From the NCBI GenBank assembly GCA_950295325.1, contig OX485804.1, positions 52,318,429-52,382,428 on the forward strand: DNA of 64,000 bases, in the 5' to 3' direction. This stretch comes from Polytrichum commune. Its lineage: Eukaryota > Streptophyta > Polytrichopsida > Polytrichales > Polytrichaceae. Positions 45,497 through 56,680 of the stretch are shown piece by piece (the stretch's first letter is position 1; every line of letters starts with the position of its first letter). The notes under the pieces are model-generated. The model was not told the origin of the DNA, ran no database searches, and was given only the letters and a program-made list of their open reading frames with translations. The translations under genes were made by a program, and so were the position numbers.

Positions 45497-48400
45497 GACA
45501 AAAAACCTTTGAAATCAAGAAAAGGTCCATGACAAGAGCATCTCTCTCTCTCTAGCATAAATGAATCCACCCCGTAACGAAAAATAATTTTAACAGAAAA
45601 AATTACTTGAGGGTTAGGTAAACTCTACCTAACAAACGTCTACCGTAGATCCGGTTCTATGATATGGTACTTACCTAATCCTATAATAAGTAAAGGGGAA
45701 ACCATGAGATCCCTCTCTCAAAGGTTAAGCAATAGCGGTTGTTTATCCTAAGTAACCCCTGAGATTAGGATAAGTAGTAACGACTAGTAAAGGTGGAAGG
45801 AGTGTGTAACTTACCACAAACCTCAGTCTCATGAGGTTCAAATGGCTGAAAAACATGTAGAATACTCGATGGTAGTATGTATATTCGGTGATACAAAATG
45901 TATGATTATGTTGTACACGACTATGTGACATGAATAACACTTGGGTTCTGCTGTTATTTACCTCGTGTACGTTACTAACCCTCTCCGTGGATTTTGTTGG
46001 TGGCATGGGCACATGCGAGGCATACCCTTCACGAAATTGGCGGCACTCTTGAGTTTGGATCTTATCTTCTTGCAAAATGAATGTGTGTATGTTGCTTATA
46101 TATACTACAAAGATAATCTGAAATACAAATCATTTTGATTTGAGGTAGACCTTTGAGGCTTCTTTTGATTATGGTTTGTTTACAATTTTGAACTTTGCTA
46201 TGTAAATTTTAGATATGTAGCACAAAGTTTTACCTAAGTGTAAAGAGGGTAAAACCCTTCTGATTGAATTTATAAATTTTACTTTGGGGAGGCAAACTTA
46301 TATAGGATGCATCAAATGAATAGAGATAGTTAGGCAGAGATTTTTCTTGAGGGATGGTCCCACCCACCCTCCTGGGTTTTGAAGGCTACACAAATATATA
46401 AGAGAATCGAATAGCCTTTGAACTCGAGGATGTATCAAGAAGTGACTAAGCCTGAAAGTAAGAATAAATTTGTTCAAGAAATGCCCAACTCTCTAAGGCA
46501 GATTGATGCATATAGGCGGAAGTTGGATCACCAACCAATTTTATGTATGGATCGTGAATACAACCTATGAGTAAGGGTGTTATTGAATGCATTCAAAAAG
46601 TAATTATTTTACTATTTCTTTGAGATCTAGTTATTCTACGATTGTTCGAAGTCGAAACACACATTTCATTTATGAGATCCAACTAAGCATTATGATCCAA
46701 CAAACACATAGGAGTTTCACAAATCTTACCTTCGTGGACGATGATGTGCCGCATTACCACCGCATATGCCTCGCTTTATTCTTATCTTAAAAATCTCATA
46801 TTATCGGAGTTGTCATACACCAAGAGTCATTGTATGGCGGAATGAGCTTGGAATGCGGATGCTCCTAAATATTGGTAATTTTAAATATCAAAGCGGTAGT
46901 GGTTCAACCTTTGTAGGTCTTGTGACTTCAATCGTTGCATGCTCGGGATAAGATATACAAAAAACACCCATAAGTTAGTTTCTCGTGTCTAAGCCAATCC
47001 AATATATCCATTTTAATATAGCAATAGTAAGGTTTCACTTCTATAAAAAATTTCTCCATCAGACAATTATTTATTTTTCATTAGACACCTTTAACGAATA
47101 AAATTTTATTTCAGGACTAGCCATCTAAATTCCAAATTTCTCCAAGACTCCCAACAAACGTACCAAAATTTGAAGTAAAGTAGGTAACTCTTGCCAGGTT
47201 TCCGAGCCCAAGTTGTTTTTGTACCTACATTTGACTCACAAATAAACTAAGATTAATATTCGAAGTTTCGGTAAACAAAATTGATCTAGACAGTCTTACT
47301 ATATGTCTACAAGTCCAATCCAAGTTTAGATGCGGTGAAATGAATAATTTACATCATTTTAATATATTTTAAGTATTAGAATGCAAACCAATGTAGCCTA
47401 AAACCCATTATGATAATTTATAAGTCTAAAAAGATTCTGTAGAGAAATGAGGTTTTAGGATTGCCTTACGGAAACGCCTATAACTCAAAACTATAATTTT
47501 AGAATGAATTAAAATTACTTACATTAGAAGAATTTTTTTATAGAACTTATTTGTGTATATGAGATTCACAAGAAATGACAACCATCAAAATTTGTGGTAA
47601 ACCTTGAAAATCAGATGTTCTTAAATAAGTAACTTTCTAAGTAATATCATTGAAACTTTCATAACTTCTAGAATATTTTTTATTTTTCTAAAAAAAAACT
47701 TGGTTATAAATAATACTTCAAGACATATCTATAGATATGAAGTTTATTAAAAAATTAACACTCAAAGAACCTGTGATGAGTTGTTGTGTCTAACGGTTTG
47801 TTGTGTTACAAGTAAAAAAATATGGGTAATATTGAGGCATTAGCATATATAGTACACGTAAAGGAGAGGGATAACTCTACTCTAGTATGTACATTTAGAA
47901 AAGGTATCGCGAATGTTGAAGTTTAGATAGATGTATAAAAATGAGCCCTAAGGTTTAGAGAAAAATTTGACAATAAAATTGTTGGTTTCATCTAATTCAC
48001 ATTTACGTCCATTGTTGTCCACGGGGAGGTCACTTCATTGTCAAGTTGACATCACGTGCAGACAAAGTTTGCTACCCCTATATTACATGCCATATATAAT
48101 TTTAAAATTTATGATATTTTTTCTACATATACATAACCATTGATAGTATCTTTTGTATATTTTTTTGAAAGTTTTAGTCATCTTTATTTTTTTAAATAAA
48201 TGTTTTAGTTCAATTATGTGTCATTCTAGTTAGAAACGGTATGTTTTATGAAAAAAAAATCATCAAATTTAGTTACCTCTTTTGACTATGTCATAGGTAC
48301 TGTGTATATCTACTCATGAAAAAAGTTTGATAAAATTTTGACCCATTTTGGTGGTGCAACTTACCAAAAGAAGATTTTTTTTGGTCGCACGTGGTGTTCA

Positions 48401-50820
48401 ACTTGACAATGGAGTGATCTGCCCGTGCATCTATGTTGCCATCGAGGATACAATTCGACAATACAACAAGTTTGTGCCGCTCAACAAAAAAAATCCAAAG
48501 GGTAGTTGGGATCGCATGCAAAAAGAGGTGGAAAAAAACCATAAAAGCAATATGTCAAAAGGAGTTTGATAAATTGTTGAGCATTGCCAATCCAACCAAT
48601 GGTGACGATTGGCTGCTCAAAGTAAGTTTGCTTTTGACTTCTCCATGTTCATTTCACGTATGTGCATTTTGAAACAATATTATCAAAGGAAGAGATCAAT
48701 GACTTTATAATGTTTGTTCGAGCATATCCATAATGCCCCAATTGACTGTACCAAATAACCAAAGTTTTTCCTAAAAACCGGGTAAAGCTCCCTCAGTTAA
48801 AAGGGGAGGCATCTGGCTATCCCAATGCACCTACAAGAACTTGCTCCGGAGATTTTTGAGTAGGTTTTAGTTAAGTAGCTTTCACACATGTTCATGGTTT
48901 TATCTACCAAGCAATGAATGTTGAATAGTATTTGTCCCATCTCCAAATCCCTTACTACTCATCTATGTTACCATCGGTTTTTGTTAATGGAGGTCCTCGT
49001 GCCTTCATAGCTAAGACCAAACAACAACCAATCACAAGGGCGGGAGGTGACACTTTTAAAAGTCCTATATTCTTGCCTCATGTCTAGATACCGATGGGAG
49101 GGTCAGTGCTTGAGGCTTAGAACCTCCACATTTAAAGCATGCCACATCATTTGCCAACTAGGCTCAACACTAGATAATGTTGATAGTGTGAAGGTTGTGT
49201 TTTTAGAACCAACTTTTAGGCTTAGCTAAAGTCAAGTGGGGAGGGGGCATGAGCATTGGAACCTTAATATGACGCTTGAGATGACATTAGAGAAGGTCTA
49301 AAAAATAACCACACCGGCGGTTGATGGAAAATACAAGACTTGTTGGCTAAAGTGATGGAACTCTAGTCCACTATCACGTCAATCTTTGAAGTTTCCCGCA
49401 AGTGATGTTAAAGAGATCATATTGGATATTTGGCTTTCTAAAGCTTCTTTTTGGGCACATGTACCTTTCATTTAATATCATAAAATGGTTTGATTTTGTT
49501 TCGTTTATTTTTCATCATGCATTTCGTTTTTCTTATGTCTTATCCATTGATTCTCAGTTGGAAGAAGGCCTTGTTACGGAATTCAAGGCTATTGAAAAGG
49601 ATCGGGTGAATCCGGTGGGAGGATGGGATACTCAAGCCTTCCGAGCACATTAGACATTAGAGTATTGGCATGTAGGAGAAGGCGTTTAATATAGTCATAA
49701 AAGGGACCAACCTTGTTATTAAATCTTCCAACCTCCTTGAGTTCATTGGACGAGAGGCCGCTTCAAGCGTGTTCTTTATAGGCATGGTTGGGTACAATGT
49801 TATCATATTTTTATCTTGTTGAATGTGTCCATTAATATGTTGCAATACGTTTTCAATGCTTAGGTATTTCAAGTGGAAATTTGTGGCAAAGATCCCGGGG
49901 GTGCACCTTTCATAACACGTATGAGTGCACAAAAGGGGTATTAATTTGAACTTTGCCATACTTGAGGTCACAACGACTTTCCTCGTTATTTTTTGGAGCT
50001 CATGTGAATAGAGAATTCATTATCAAAGTGAAGATTTTTTGATCATTATCTTGACCAATGAACCTAGAATGGTTCCCATATTTTGAGCACATTCTTAATG
50101 GTCAATCTCCTTATAATACATTTCTTTGGGTATTTGTTCTTGGAACCACACCCAATCACATAGCACTCAAATATAGGTGTTTGATTAAGATGATTAACTG
50201 AATTAGACATGTCTACCTTAATAGAGAAAATATTGACATAGAACATGGATTGGTACCATCCACAAAGGAATGTTGCATACAAACCAAATGATGTCAACAC
50301 TTTGAGTTTTGAGATGTTCGAAATGAAGCAACTCTTGAAGTTGAGTTTGCTAGTACTTGACGCATTGACGAGGTGCTTTTAGAAGCCAACTTTGCTCGCC
50401 TCCAATGGAAGTCGTCTCCATTATTTTTTCCTTTTACTCATGAATGTTCGTTTCCCAGTTTCCGGATTTTTGGGTGCGAGTGGGGGAGCTTTCTCTTTCG
50501 ATTTTATGAAAGCACTTCGATTAAAAAAAAACCCTTAATAAAAACAACCTCCAAATGTGAAGTTGGGGGCTTTGTCGTGTGTAAAGGTATTGTTGGTTTG
50601 TACCTATTGGAAACCCAAGTTTGGTTCCATAGGATGAAACCTAGATCACGTATAGATGACGTAAGAATGTTCTAGAGTATGTCCATTATGGACCTACATA
50701 CCTTGGAGCCTAGACGCCCCTTGAGACACCTTTCCTTCCGCCTTTCCCAAAAGTTTGTACACTCAACCATGATGGTGGCATGGGGGCGAAGGATGAGGTC
50801 CACAATGCCCCCAACACACC
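45497..50820. other. AT-rich intergenic DNA, no gene seen
   Basis: A GGCATGGGCACATGCGAGG segment at about 46000 repeats one at 44500. Frames at 48348-48672 and 50373-50675 have no recognised domain. Dispersed repeat D copy 3 lies at 50060-50245. Confidence 0.55.
50060..50245. repeat. Dispersed repeat D, copy 3
   Basis: Has GGTCAATCTCCTTATAA, TTGTTCTTGGAACCACACCC, AAATATAGGTGTTTGATTAAG and CATGTCTACCTTAAT in the order seen in copy 2. Confidence 0.5.
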
Positions 50821-51276
50821 AAAAAAAGAAAAGAAAAAAAGAAAAAAGAAGGGTGATTGAGGGCTTTACATTTCTTGAAAAAACATAGGTAACAATATTG
50901 TTTCATTGCTAGAAAGATGCAGGTCAACACACCAAAAAAGAAAAAGAAAAAAAGAAAAAAAGAGGGGTGATTGAGGGCTTTGTGTTTCTTGAAAAAAATA
51001 TAGGCAACAACATTGTTGCATTGCTAGAAAGATGCATGTCAACACACCAAAAGAAAACATAAAAATAAAAATAGAGGGGTGATTAAGGGCTTTGCGTTTT
51101 TTGAAAATATATACGCAACAACATTGTTGCATTGCTAGAAAGATGCAGGTCAACACACCAACAAAAAACAAAAAACAAAAAAAACAAGTGGTGATTGAGG
51201 GGTGATTGAGGGCTTTGCGTTTCTTGAAAAAACATAGGCAACAACATTGTTGCATTGCTAGAAAGATGCAGGTCAA
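50821..51276. repeat. Four-unit tandem repeat, about 115 bp per unit
   Basis: Units at 50821-50933, 50934-51048, 51049-51159 and 51160-51276 each consist of an A-rich start, GGGTGATTGAGGGCTTT, TTTCTTGAAAAAA, GCAACAACATTGTTGCATTG and AGAAAGATGCAGGTCAACAC. Unit lengths are 111-117 bp. A 136-codon minus-strand frame spans the array only because the units preserve phase. Confidence 0.93.
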
Positions 51277-51389
51277 GAAGAGATTGAGATTTTCGGAGTG
51301 GGTCTAGGTGGATGGACATAGAGGATAAAAATATAGTTTGGAAACCACATATATATATGATGTGTTTAACAATGAATATGTGTGTATAT

Positions 51390-51624
51390 GAACCTTATGG
51401 TGGGACACCGGTGTCCCAAATAAATCAGAGCCTCCTTAATGATTGGTTTTGTGGTTGTAAGTGATTAAAAATAAAAACCAACTTTGAACATCAGAACGTG
51501 TACAAGATGTCAAGATAATCTCAACCCCACTTTGATCGCCTTTAACTGAACATTTTTGATGTCAACACGGTCTTTAAGGTTTAACTGGTGTATTATAGGA
51601 CACCTGTGTCCCGCCGTAAGGTTC
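51390..51624 (+). mobile_element. MITE family P, copy 1
   Basis: Ends GAACCTTATGGTGGGACACC and its near inverse. Next to the left end lies the perfect 16-base palindrome GGGACACCGGTGTCCC. Length 235 bp. Flanks read AT/TA-rich, so a TA or AT target duplication is possible but not certain. Confidence 0.75.
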
Positions 51625-52337
51625 ATATGAAAAACTTAAACACATGTGACATTGTCAAAGTGCCAATTTATGTAAGAGCCAATGTGAATCAAGGTCGAGC
51701 ATTTAGTACGACACCAAATACTAAGGCACTACTCTAGAACATCATGGCTAAATGGAATTCAAAATTAACAAGCGATGTACGAGGTTGCTTCTTAAAACTT
51801 CCTTAAAAACCTTGAAGTTTCATGTAATATGATATGTTTAAACAAATGAACATGAACCCATTCCCTGTTCAAGGGATTAAGCATCTCTCATTCACACCAA
51901 CTTACAAGTTTTTCCCTCTCTTTGAAAAAACTTAATAAAACATAGTTTTAATGAAATGTAGATTATCACTTCTATATGGCCAACCTGAAGATAAAATCCA
52001 ATGACTTTCCTATTCCAAAAATCCTCATACTTCAACATAAATCAAATACACATTTTTTGAACTCATCTCACACAACTTTCATTATTGTGAAGTACTATGT
52101 GGAAGTAATTCAATGTTTGTGAATAGACATCCCAACAACAATGAACTTGAAAATATGTCAAAACTTTACCGTATTCAAAAATTGGATCTGATTAGTGGGA
52201 CACAATGAACGTTAGCTCAATGGCTGTAAAATTGGGGACTCTCAATTGTGACGCCGATGAGTTAAATGACCTATCCAAAGATTGTTTAGCCTCATTCCTT
52301 ATTTTAAGCAAGCCAAAATGTGAGCCACTTTACAAAT

Positions 52338-52572
52338 GAACCTTATACTAGGACATTGGTGTCCCATAATGCACCGCTTAAACCCTAAAGCCAGTGTCGA
52401 CATAAAAAATGATCAGTTGAAGGTGATCAAAGTGACGTTGAGATTATCTTGACATCTTGTACACTTTCTAATTTTTGAAGTTGATTTCTATTTTTGATCA
52501 CTTACAACCACAAAACCAAACATAAAGGAGGTTTCGATTTATTTGGGACACTGATGTCCAGCCATAAGGTTC
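52338..52572 (-). mobile_element. MITE family P, copy 2 (inverted)
   Basis: Exactly 235 bp, the reverse of copy 1 throughout, with shared GAGATTATCTTGACATCTTG and GATCACTTACAACCACAAAA segments. The terminal palindrome is degraded here (GGACATTGGTGTCC). It lies about 700 bp from copy 1. Confidence 0.78.
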
Positions 52573-52841
52573 AAATGCATAAAAACTCCCATATCCAACA
52601 CTTACAATTCATGTAAGGGGAAAACTAGTAAGGTATGTGGGTATGATTCAATGGGTTTTTTTTAGTTCTCCGTCTTTTATTGATTAAATTCACGTTTTCA
52701 AATTCTTGTTCCATTAACAAATCTATGATGAAGCATCAATACAATGTCGTGTAAATAACGATCGTGTGTTACTGCAGCTCGAGTACCAACCACCACGAAT
52801 AAACAACACTAAAACATAGCAAAGTCACACATAGACTACAC

Positions 52842-53008
52842 CCCTTGACAGAGAAGGAAGAGAGTCAAACCCTTGCAAAAACTTTAATTCTCTCTTCAAA
52901 TGCATACAATGACTCAAGCTATCTTTCACTCCACCATGGGAAAATCCAAGAATATAAGAAAGGGGAGAAGAACTCAAGATTTTTTGCAAAAACATCTTCC
53001 CTTCCGCC
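52842..53008 (-). repeat. Direct repeat flanking the gag-protease remnant, low-coordinate copy
   Basis: Matches 56086-56235 at roughly 80 percent: GAGAAGGAAGAGA, CTTGCAA, TAATTCTCTCTTCAAATGCA, CAAGCTATCTTTCA, then GAAGAACTCAAGATTT and GCAAAAACAT. It probably derives from the 3' LTR. The protease frame runs straight into it, so most of pol has been deleted. Confidence 0.7.
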
Positions 53009-53089
53009 ATCCCGACCGACCAACCTGGTCGGATCCACGCCTCCTCAGTCCAGCTGTCCAAACCAAAACCGAAAGGATAAAGTGTTTGT

Positions 53090-53420
53090 TGACCAACTAA
53101 AATGTCGTAGATGGTCGCAATTGTTACCACACACCTGAGAATAAGAGGTGTGGGTGGATCTCTAGGCTTCACTAGGAAGCTAAGCTGTAGTGGCTCTCGA
53201 GTATAACCAGTGGCCCGTTCCACATGGCCAATGATTATGACGATGGTAAATGGGTAAGGAACCAAATTGTCAATTGTCAACCGCAATTCCTGCGTAAGCT
53301 TTTGCCGATCATAACAGGTTGTGCCCCCAAATCCATCATTACACACTAGGGAGCAACTCAAATATTGTTCCCCTAATTGACCACCAGCCCAACTAACCAC
53401 CAAAACGCCGGAATCATTCA
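53090..53420 (-). pseudogene. Retropepsin-like aspartic protease remnant of an LTR retrotransposon
   Basis: In one minus frame continuous from 54039, DSG (53407-53415) is followed about 100 residues later by YDILVGQQTLYPFGF (about 53065-53109), the spacing of the DSG and ILxG motifs in retroviral-type proteases. Between them lie LVPYPFTIV and GYTREPLQLSF. Two stops interrupt the frame upstream: TGA 53440-53442 and TAA 53596-53598. In life it would cleave the Gag-Pol polyprotein. Confidence 0.6.
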
Positions 53421-55183
53421 TTATATGTACGACGTCAGGTCAAATGCCTCGACGCTCGCGAGTAGGTCGAGCAACTACATCTAAAAAATAAGTTGCGCCC
53501 GCGGAGGTTGGTGAATCATAAGATAAGATTAGCTCTTGGCCATCCGAGGCGTGTGCATTAAAAGACGCAATGGCCTCCACTACAAGTCTCGCTTGTTATC
53601 TGGCGGCTTCCTCCGGATCTTTCGTGGTAGGAATGTCAGCGGTGGCTTGAGCCATAATCATAGAAGATGGAGGTGTCTTTCCTTTCAAAATCTTACCTGC
53701 TAGGTGAAAAACCTTAGTTGGTTGGATGCTAGATGACGACCACTCTATCGCTGTGAACAAAGGTGCGTGTAACACTTTGGATGCCAAAAAGTGCACCATG
53801 TCAATCGCCGGATTCGAAGCCTCCAAGCTTGAATTACGACCTCTGACAAATTGAACAACATTTGCCAATCCAAAAGACAATGCCAGACGAGTCTGGCCAA
53901 TCTGATCCGCGGAATTATTGTCTTGAGTTTGAACCTCTCCTTCAAGGCGCCAATCTTTCTTCCAACGCCATTTCCCATTTGGAACGTTTCTTTGAATGAA
54001 GAGCGAAGTAGTTCTCCACCGCGTGATTGTTCCGCCCACAATGGAAACACTTCAACTACTTGGGTAAATGATTATTCGTTCCCTTTGTCGAATCCTTAGC
54101 GGGAACAACTGGTTTCCGCTTCGGATTACCTACGGTCTGCGCATGCCTTTGCTTCGAAGGACAATCCTTCTTAGCGTGGCCGGCCTACCTACAAGACCAA
54201 CAACTCAAGGTCTTGTCCACCTCAGCCACTGCCAATCCTGCAGCCGCAACCGGAACCTTCCGGGATTTGCTAGAATCCATGAGCAAAGACACCAAATTAG
54301 TGGCATCGTATTCACACTAGCCACAATCACACTGCACCACAATGGCACAAGCATTTACAATTGTCGCCCGTCCATCATAATTCATGATGATCCTGGGAAG
54401 AGTTAAGTCAATGAGGCGTTTGTCAATCGTTGACAAAAAGACCTTTACCAACTGGCTTTCCGCGAAAACACCTCCAGATTCTCTGGCAAACATTGCCAAC
54501 CTCGTGTACTTGGTAGGTGTATGATATTTTTCCCACCGGAAGTCTTGGATCTATTGCATTCGATCTCGGTAGAAACCTCCATATTCTTCCTCCAAAGAGG
54601 CTAATGCCACCTATATAGCCTGAGCACATCGGGGGAGTAGGAAGTTCGGGCTCGACATACATGCGGATGTGGAAGCAATTTTTATTTATTTAGGTTCATT
54701 GGAAAAGTTTCATCCACGTTCACGACGAATACGCTCTTTGCTTGCTCTGTCTTTACCACATGTGGGGTTGATAAACTAGAACTGCACCGTCCTTTAACGC
54801 GGAAGCCATCTCCACCCGAGACTTCTAATACCGCTTTACTTGATGTATCTCCATCTAATGAGTATCCTTCCACTGCTCATAAGTCTGGACCGCTTCGTGT
54901 TCCAAATGTTAGGCAAAAACTCGAACGCATACTAGTCACTAAAACTGGTATTGCATTGACGTTTCTCCCGCATCCACATCCTAAATCAAATTTTTCAGTC
55001 TCACAAGGAAATGATCCCTGCTTGATCGGAAAACTGGTTTCGGACTCCACTTCGCGTCTCCACCTCCATATCGTCAAAGACCCCTACCCAAAGGATGTGA
55101 GACCGAGTGGCAGTCCCCCACGCCGTAATAAGCTGTGAAACCTCGTCGGGTGCTATCATTGGTTCAATGTTTAAGAGGTCCAA
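53421..55183 (-). pseudogene. Gag remnant with two zinc-knuckle-like motifs
   Basis: Reading 5' to 3' on minus, a conserved Gag core at about 54540-54320 has KYTRLAMFARESGGVFAESQ and IDKRLIDLTLPRIIM. Next come CWSCR-stop-AGHAKKDC (about 54161-54202, a CX2CX4HX4C knuckle with a stop in it) and CFHCGRNNHAVENY (about 54008-54049, last Cys replaced by Tyr). A frameshift near 53943 joins LEERLA to LEGEVQTQDNNSADQ and the protease frame. Several stops make it non-functional. Gag would package element RNA. Superfamily (Copia or Gypsy) is not decidable without pol. Confidence 0.6.
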
Positions 55184-55479
55184 TGATCGACCTTCTAATG
55201 CTCCTCAAAATAAGGAACGATAATATTAGCTTGGAGTCGTAACCATAAACCTACAACGAATATGATGACTGAAGTCACCAACCTACACTACTCTGGTGTC
55301 AAGGTAAAATAAAAAATACAACATACACTTGTCATCACTACCAATATTAAAGTTTGTTGGTCATTACTCCAACCTCACCATGAAAAAAAACAAACACTGC
55401 CCACTTGGTGCAAACAACACTTAAGCAAAAATAAAAATTGATCGCGTCCAACCGACACTCGCCTACGGTTGGTGGTCAA

Positions 55480-55492
55480 GCGTGAGATACCA
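55480..55492 (-). other. Primer-binding-site-like sequence
   Basis: On minus the site reads TGGTATCTCACGC; the first seven bases match the initiator-Met tRNA-type primer site (TGGTATC). It lies immediately after a CAACA, the usual end of an LTR, and upstream of gag, as expected. Confidence 0.5.
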
Positions 55493-56400
55493 TGTTGCCG
55501 AGGAAAAGAATTGGCACATAAGCACATTTCTCATACCCACTATAACATAAAAACTCCCTCCCACAACAATCCCCCGGAATTTGTGTTACTAAACACAATT
55601 TAACCTTAATAATTATATTATTATGTCGAATGGTGACATAATAACCTCTAAATGACATAATAACCTCTAAATGAATCCCAACGCCTACAACTTGCCTCCA
55701 AGAAATAACTATATGATTGTTTAATGTTTTTTCTCTTTATTTTTTTAACAAAAGAAAATGAAGTCCCTATCTTATGCCAAGTATCTCACCCCAATCCGAT
55801 GTGGTAGAAGAATAAGCCAACTATACATTCACTGCAATCTCACGACTTCCGCATGTTCTCGAATGCTCCCGCGAACTCTTCCGAAATTCAAATACGTTAA
55901 TTTCTCATAAGATACTTGATATGTCATTCACAATCAAACATTTTTCTTATTGTTGCTTCGCAAATCCGCGGTGTTCTTCGCTTCAACAATCTGCAACTTC
56001 GTTACTCCTTGTCCTCTCGCCCTCCCTTGCGCGTCATATCTCAAGAATGACGAAGAAAAGAAGAAAAATGAAGCATTTTTGCCAAGTGAGAAGGAAGAGA
56101 ATGAAATCCTTGCAAGAGCTCTAATTCTCTCTTTAAATGCAGACAATGAATCAAGCTATCTTTCATTCCACCACGGGAGAATCCAAGAGTGTAAGGAAGG
56201 AGAGAAGAACTCAAGATTTATTGCAAAAACATACAATCTTCACTTCACATAAGTTTTCTCCACACACTCACTCACAAGACTTGACTTGGCATTCTTGCCA
56301 AGCCAAGGAAGAGGCTCCTCACTTAGGAGCCTCCCTCTTCACATCTAAGATTCATCCATCCAAATCTAAATGGATGAAAACTAACGGATAAGATACGGTT
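55493..56400 (-). repeat. Candidate 5' LTR of the gag-protease remnant
   Basis: The boundary at 55493 (TGTTGCCG on plus, CGGCAACA on minus) fits a TGTTG...CAACA LTR. It includes the direct repeat 56086-56235. Only that part is recognisable in the opposite LTR, and the outer boundary is not determined. Confidence 0.45.
56086..56235 (-). repeat. Direct repeat flanking the gag-protease remnant, high-coordinate copy
   Basis: Partner of 52842-53008 in the same orientation, 3.2 kb apart. Confidence 0.7.
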
Positions 56401-56494
56401 GCCGACGCCACATACCGTGACAAAAAACCTAACTAAAAATTGGACATCCTCTGTTGTACTTTAGTTTATTTGAAGAACAAATCTGATGGTTCTT

Positions 56495-56680
56495 TATTTG
56501 AATGTATAGGTCCTCCCAATTGTGTTTACTTTTGAATGTGGAGTAGTTGATAAAATTTGAAGATGTAGTCCGGTCTCTTTTAAACATGTGGTTTTATGGT
56601 GTTTGTTCTTTGATCCTCCCCTACCCATACACCATATCAAATGTAGGGGTCTCATTAAGAAAAGTAATCAAATAACACCC
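56495..56680. repeat. Dispersed repeat D, copy 4
   Basis: Has GGTCCTCCCAATTGTG, TTTGATCC and ACACCATATCAAATGTAGG followed by CTCATTAAGA, in family order. The most diverged copy. Confidence 0.4.

Noticed and set aside
50866-51276. 136-codon Cys/Phe-rich minus frame
   Set aside because: Product of the 115-bp tandem array; repetitive peptide with no start context.
50821-51276. CRISPR-like array
   Set aside because: Units are contiguous tandem repeats without unique spacers, in a eukaryotic context.
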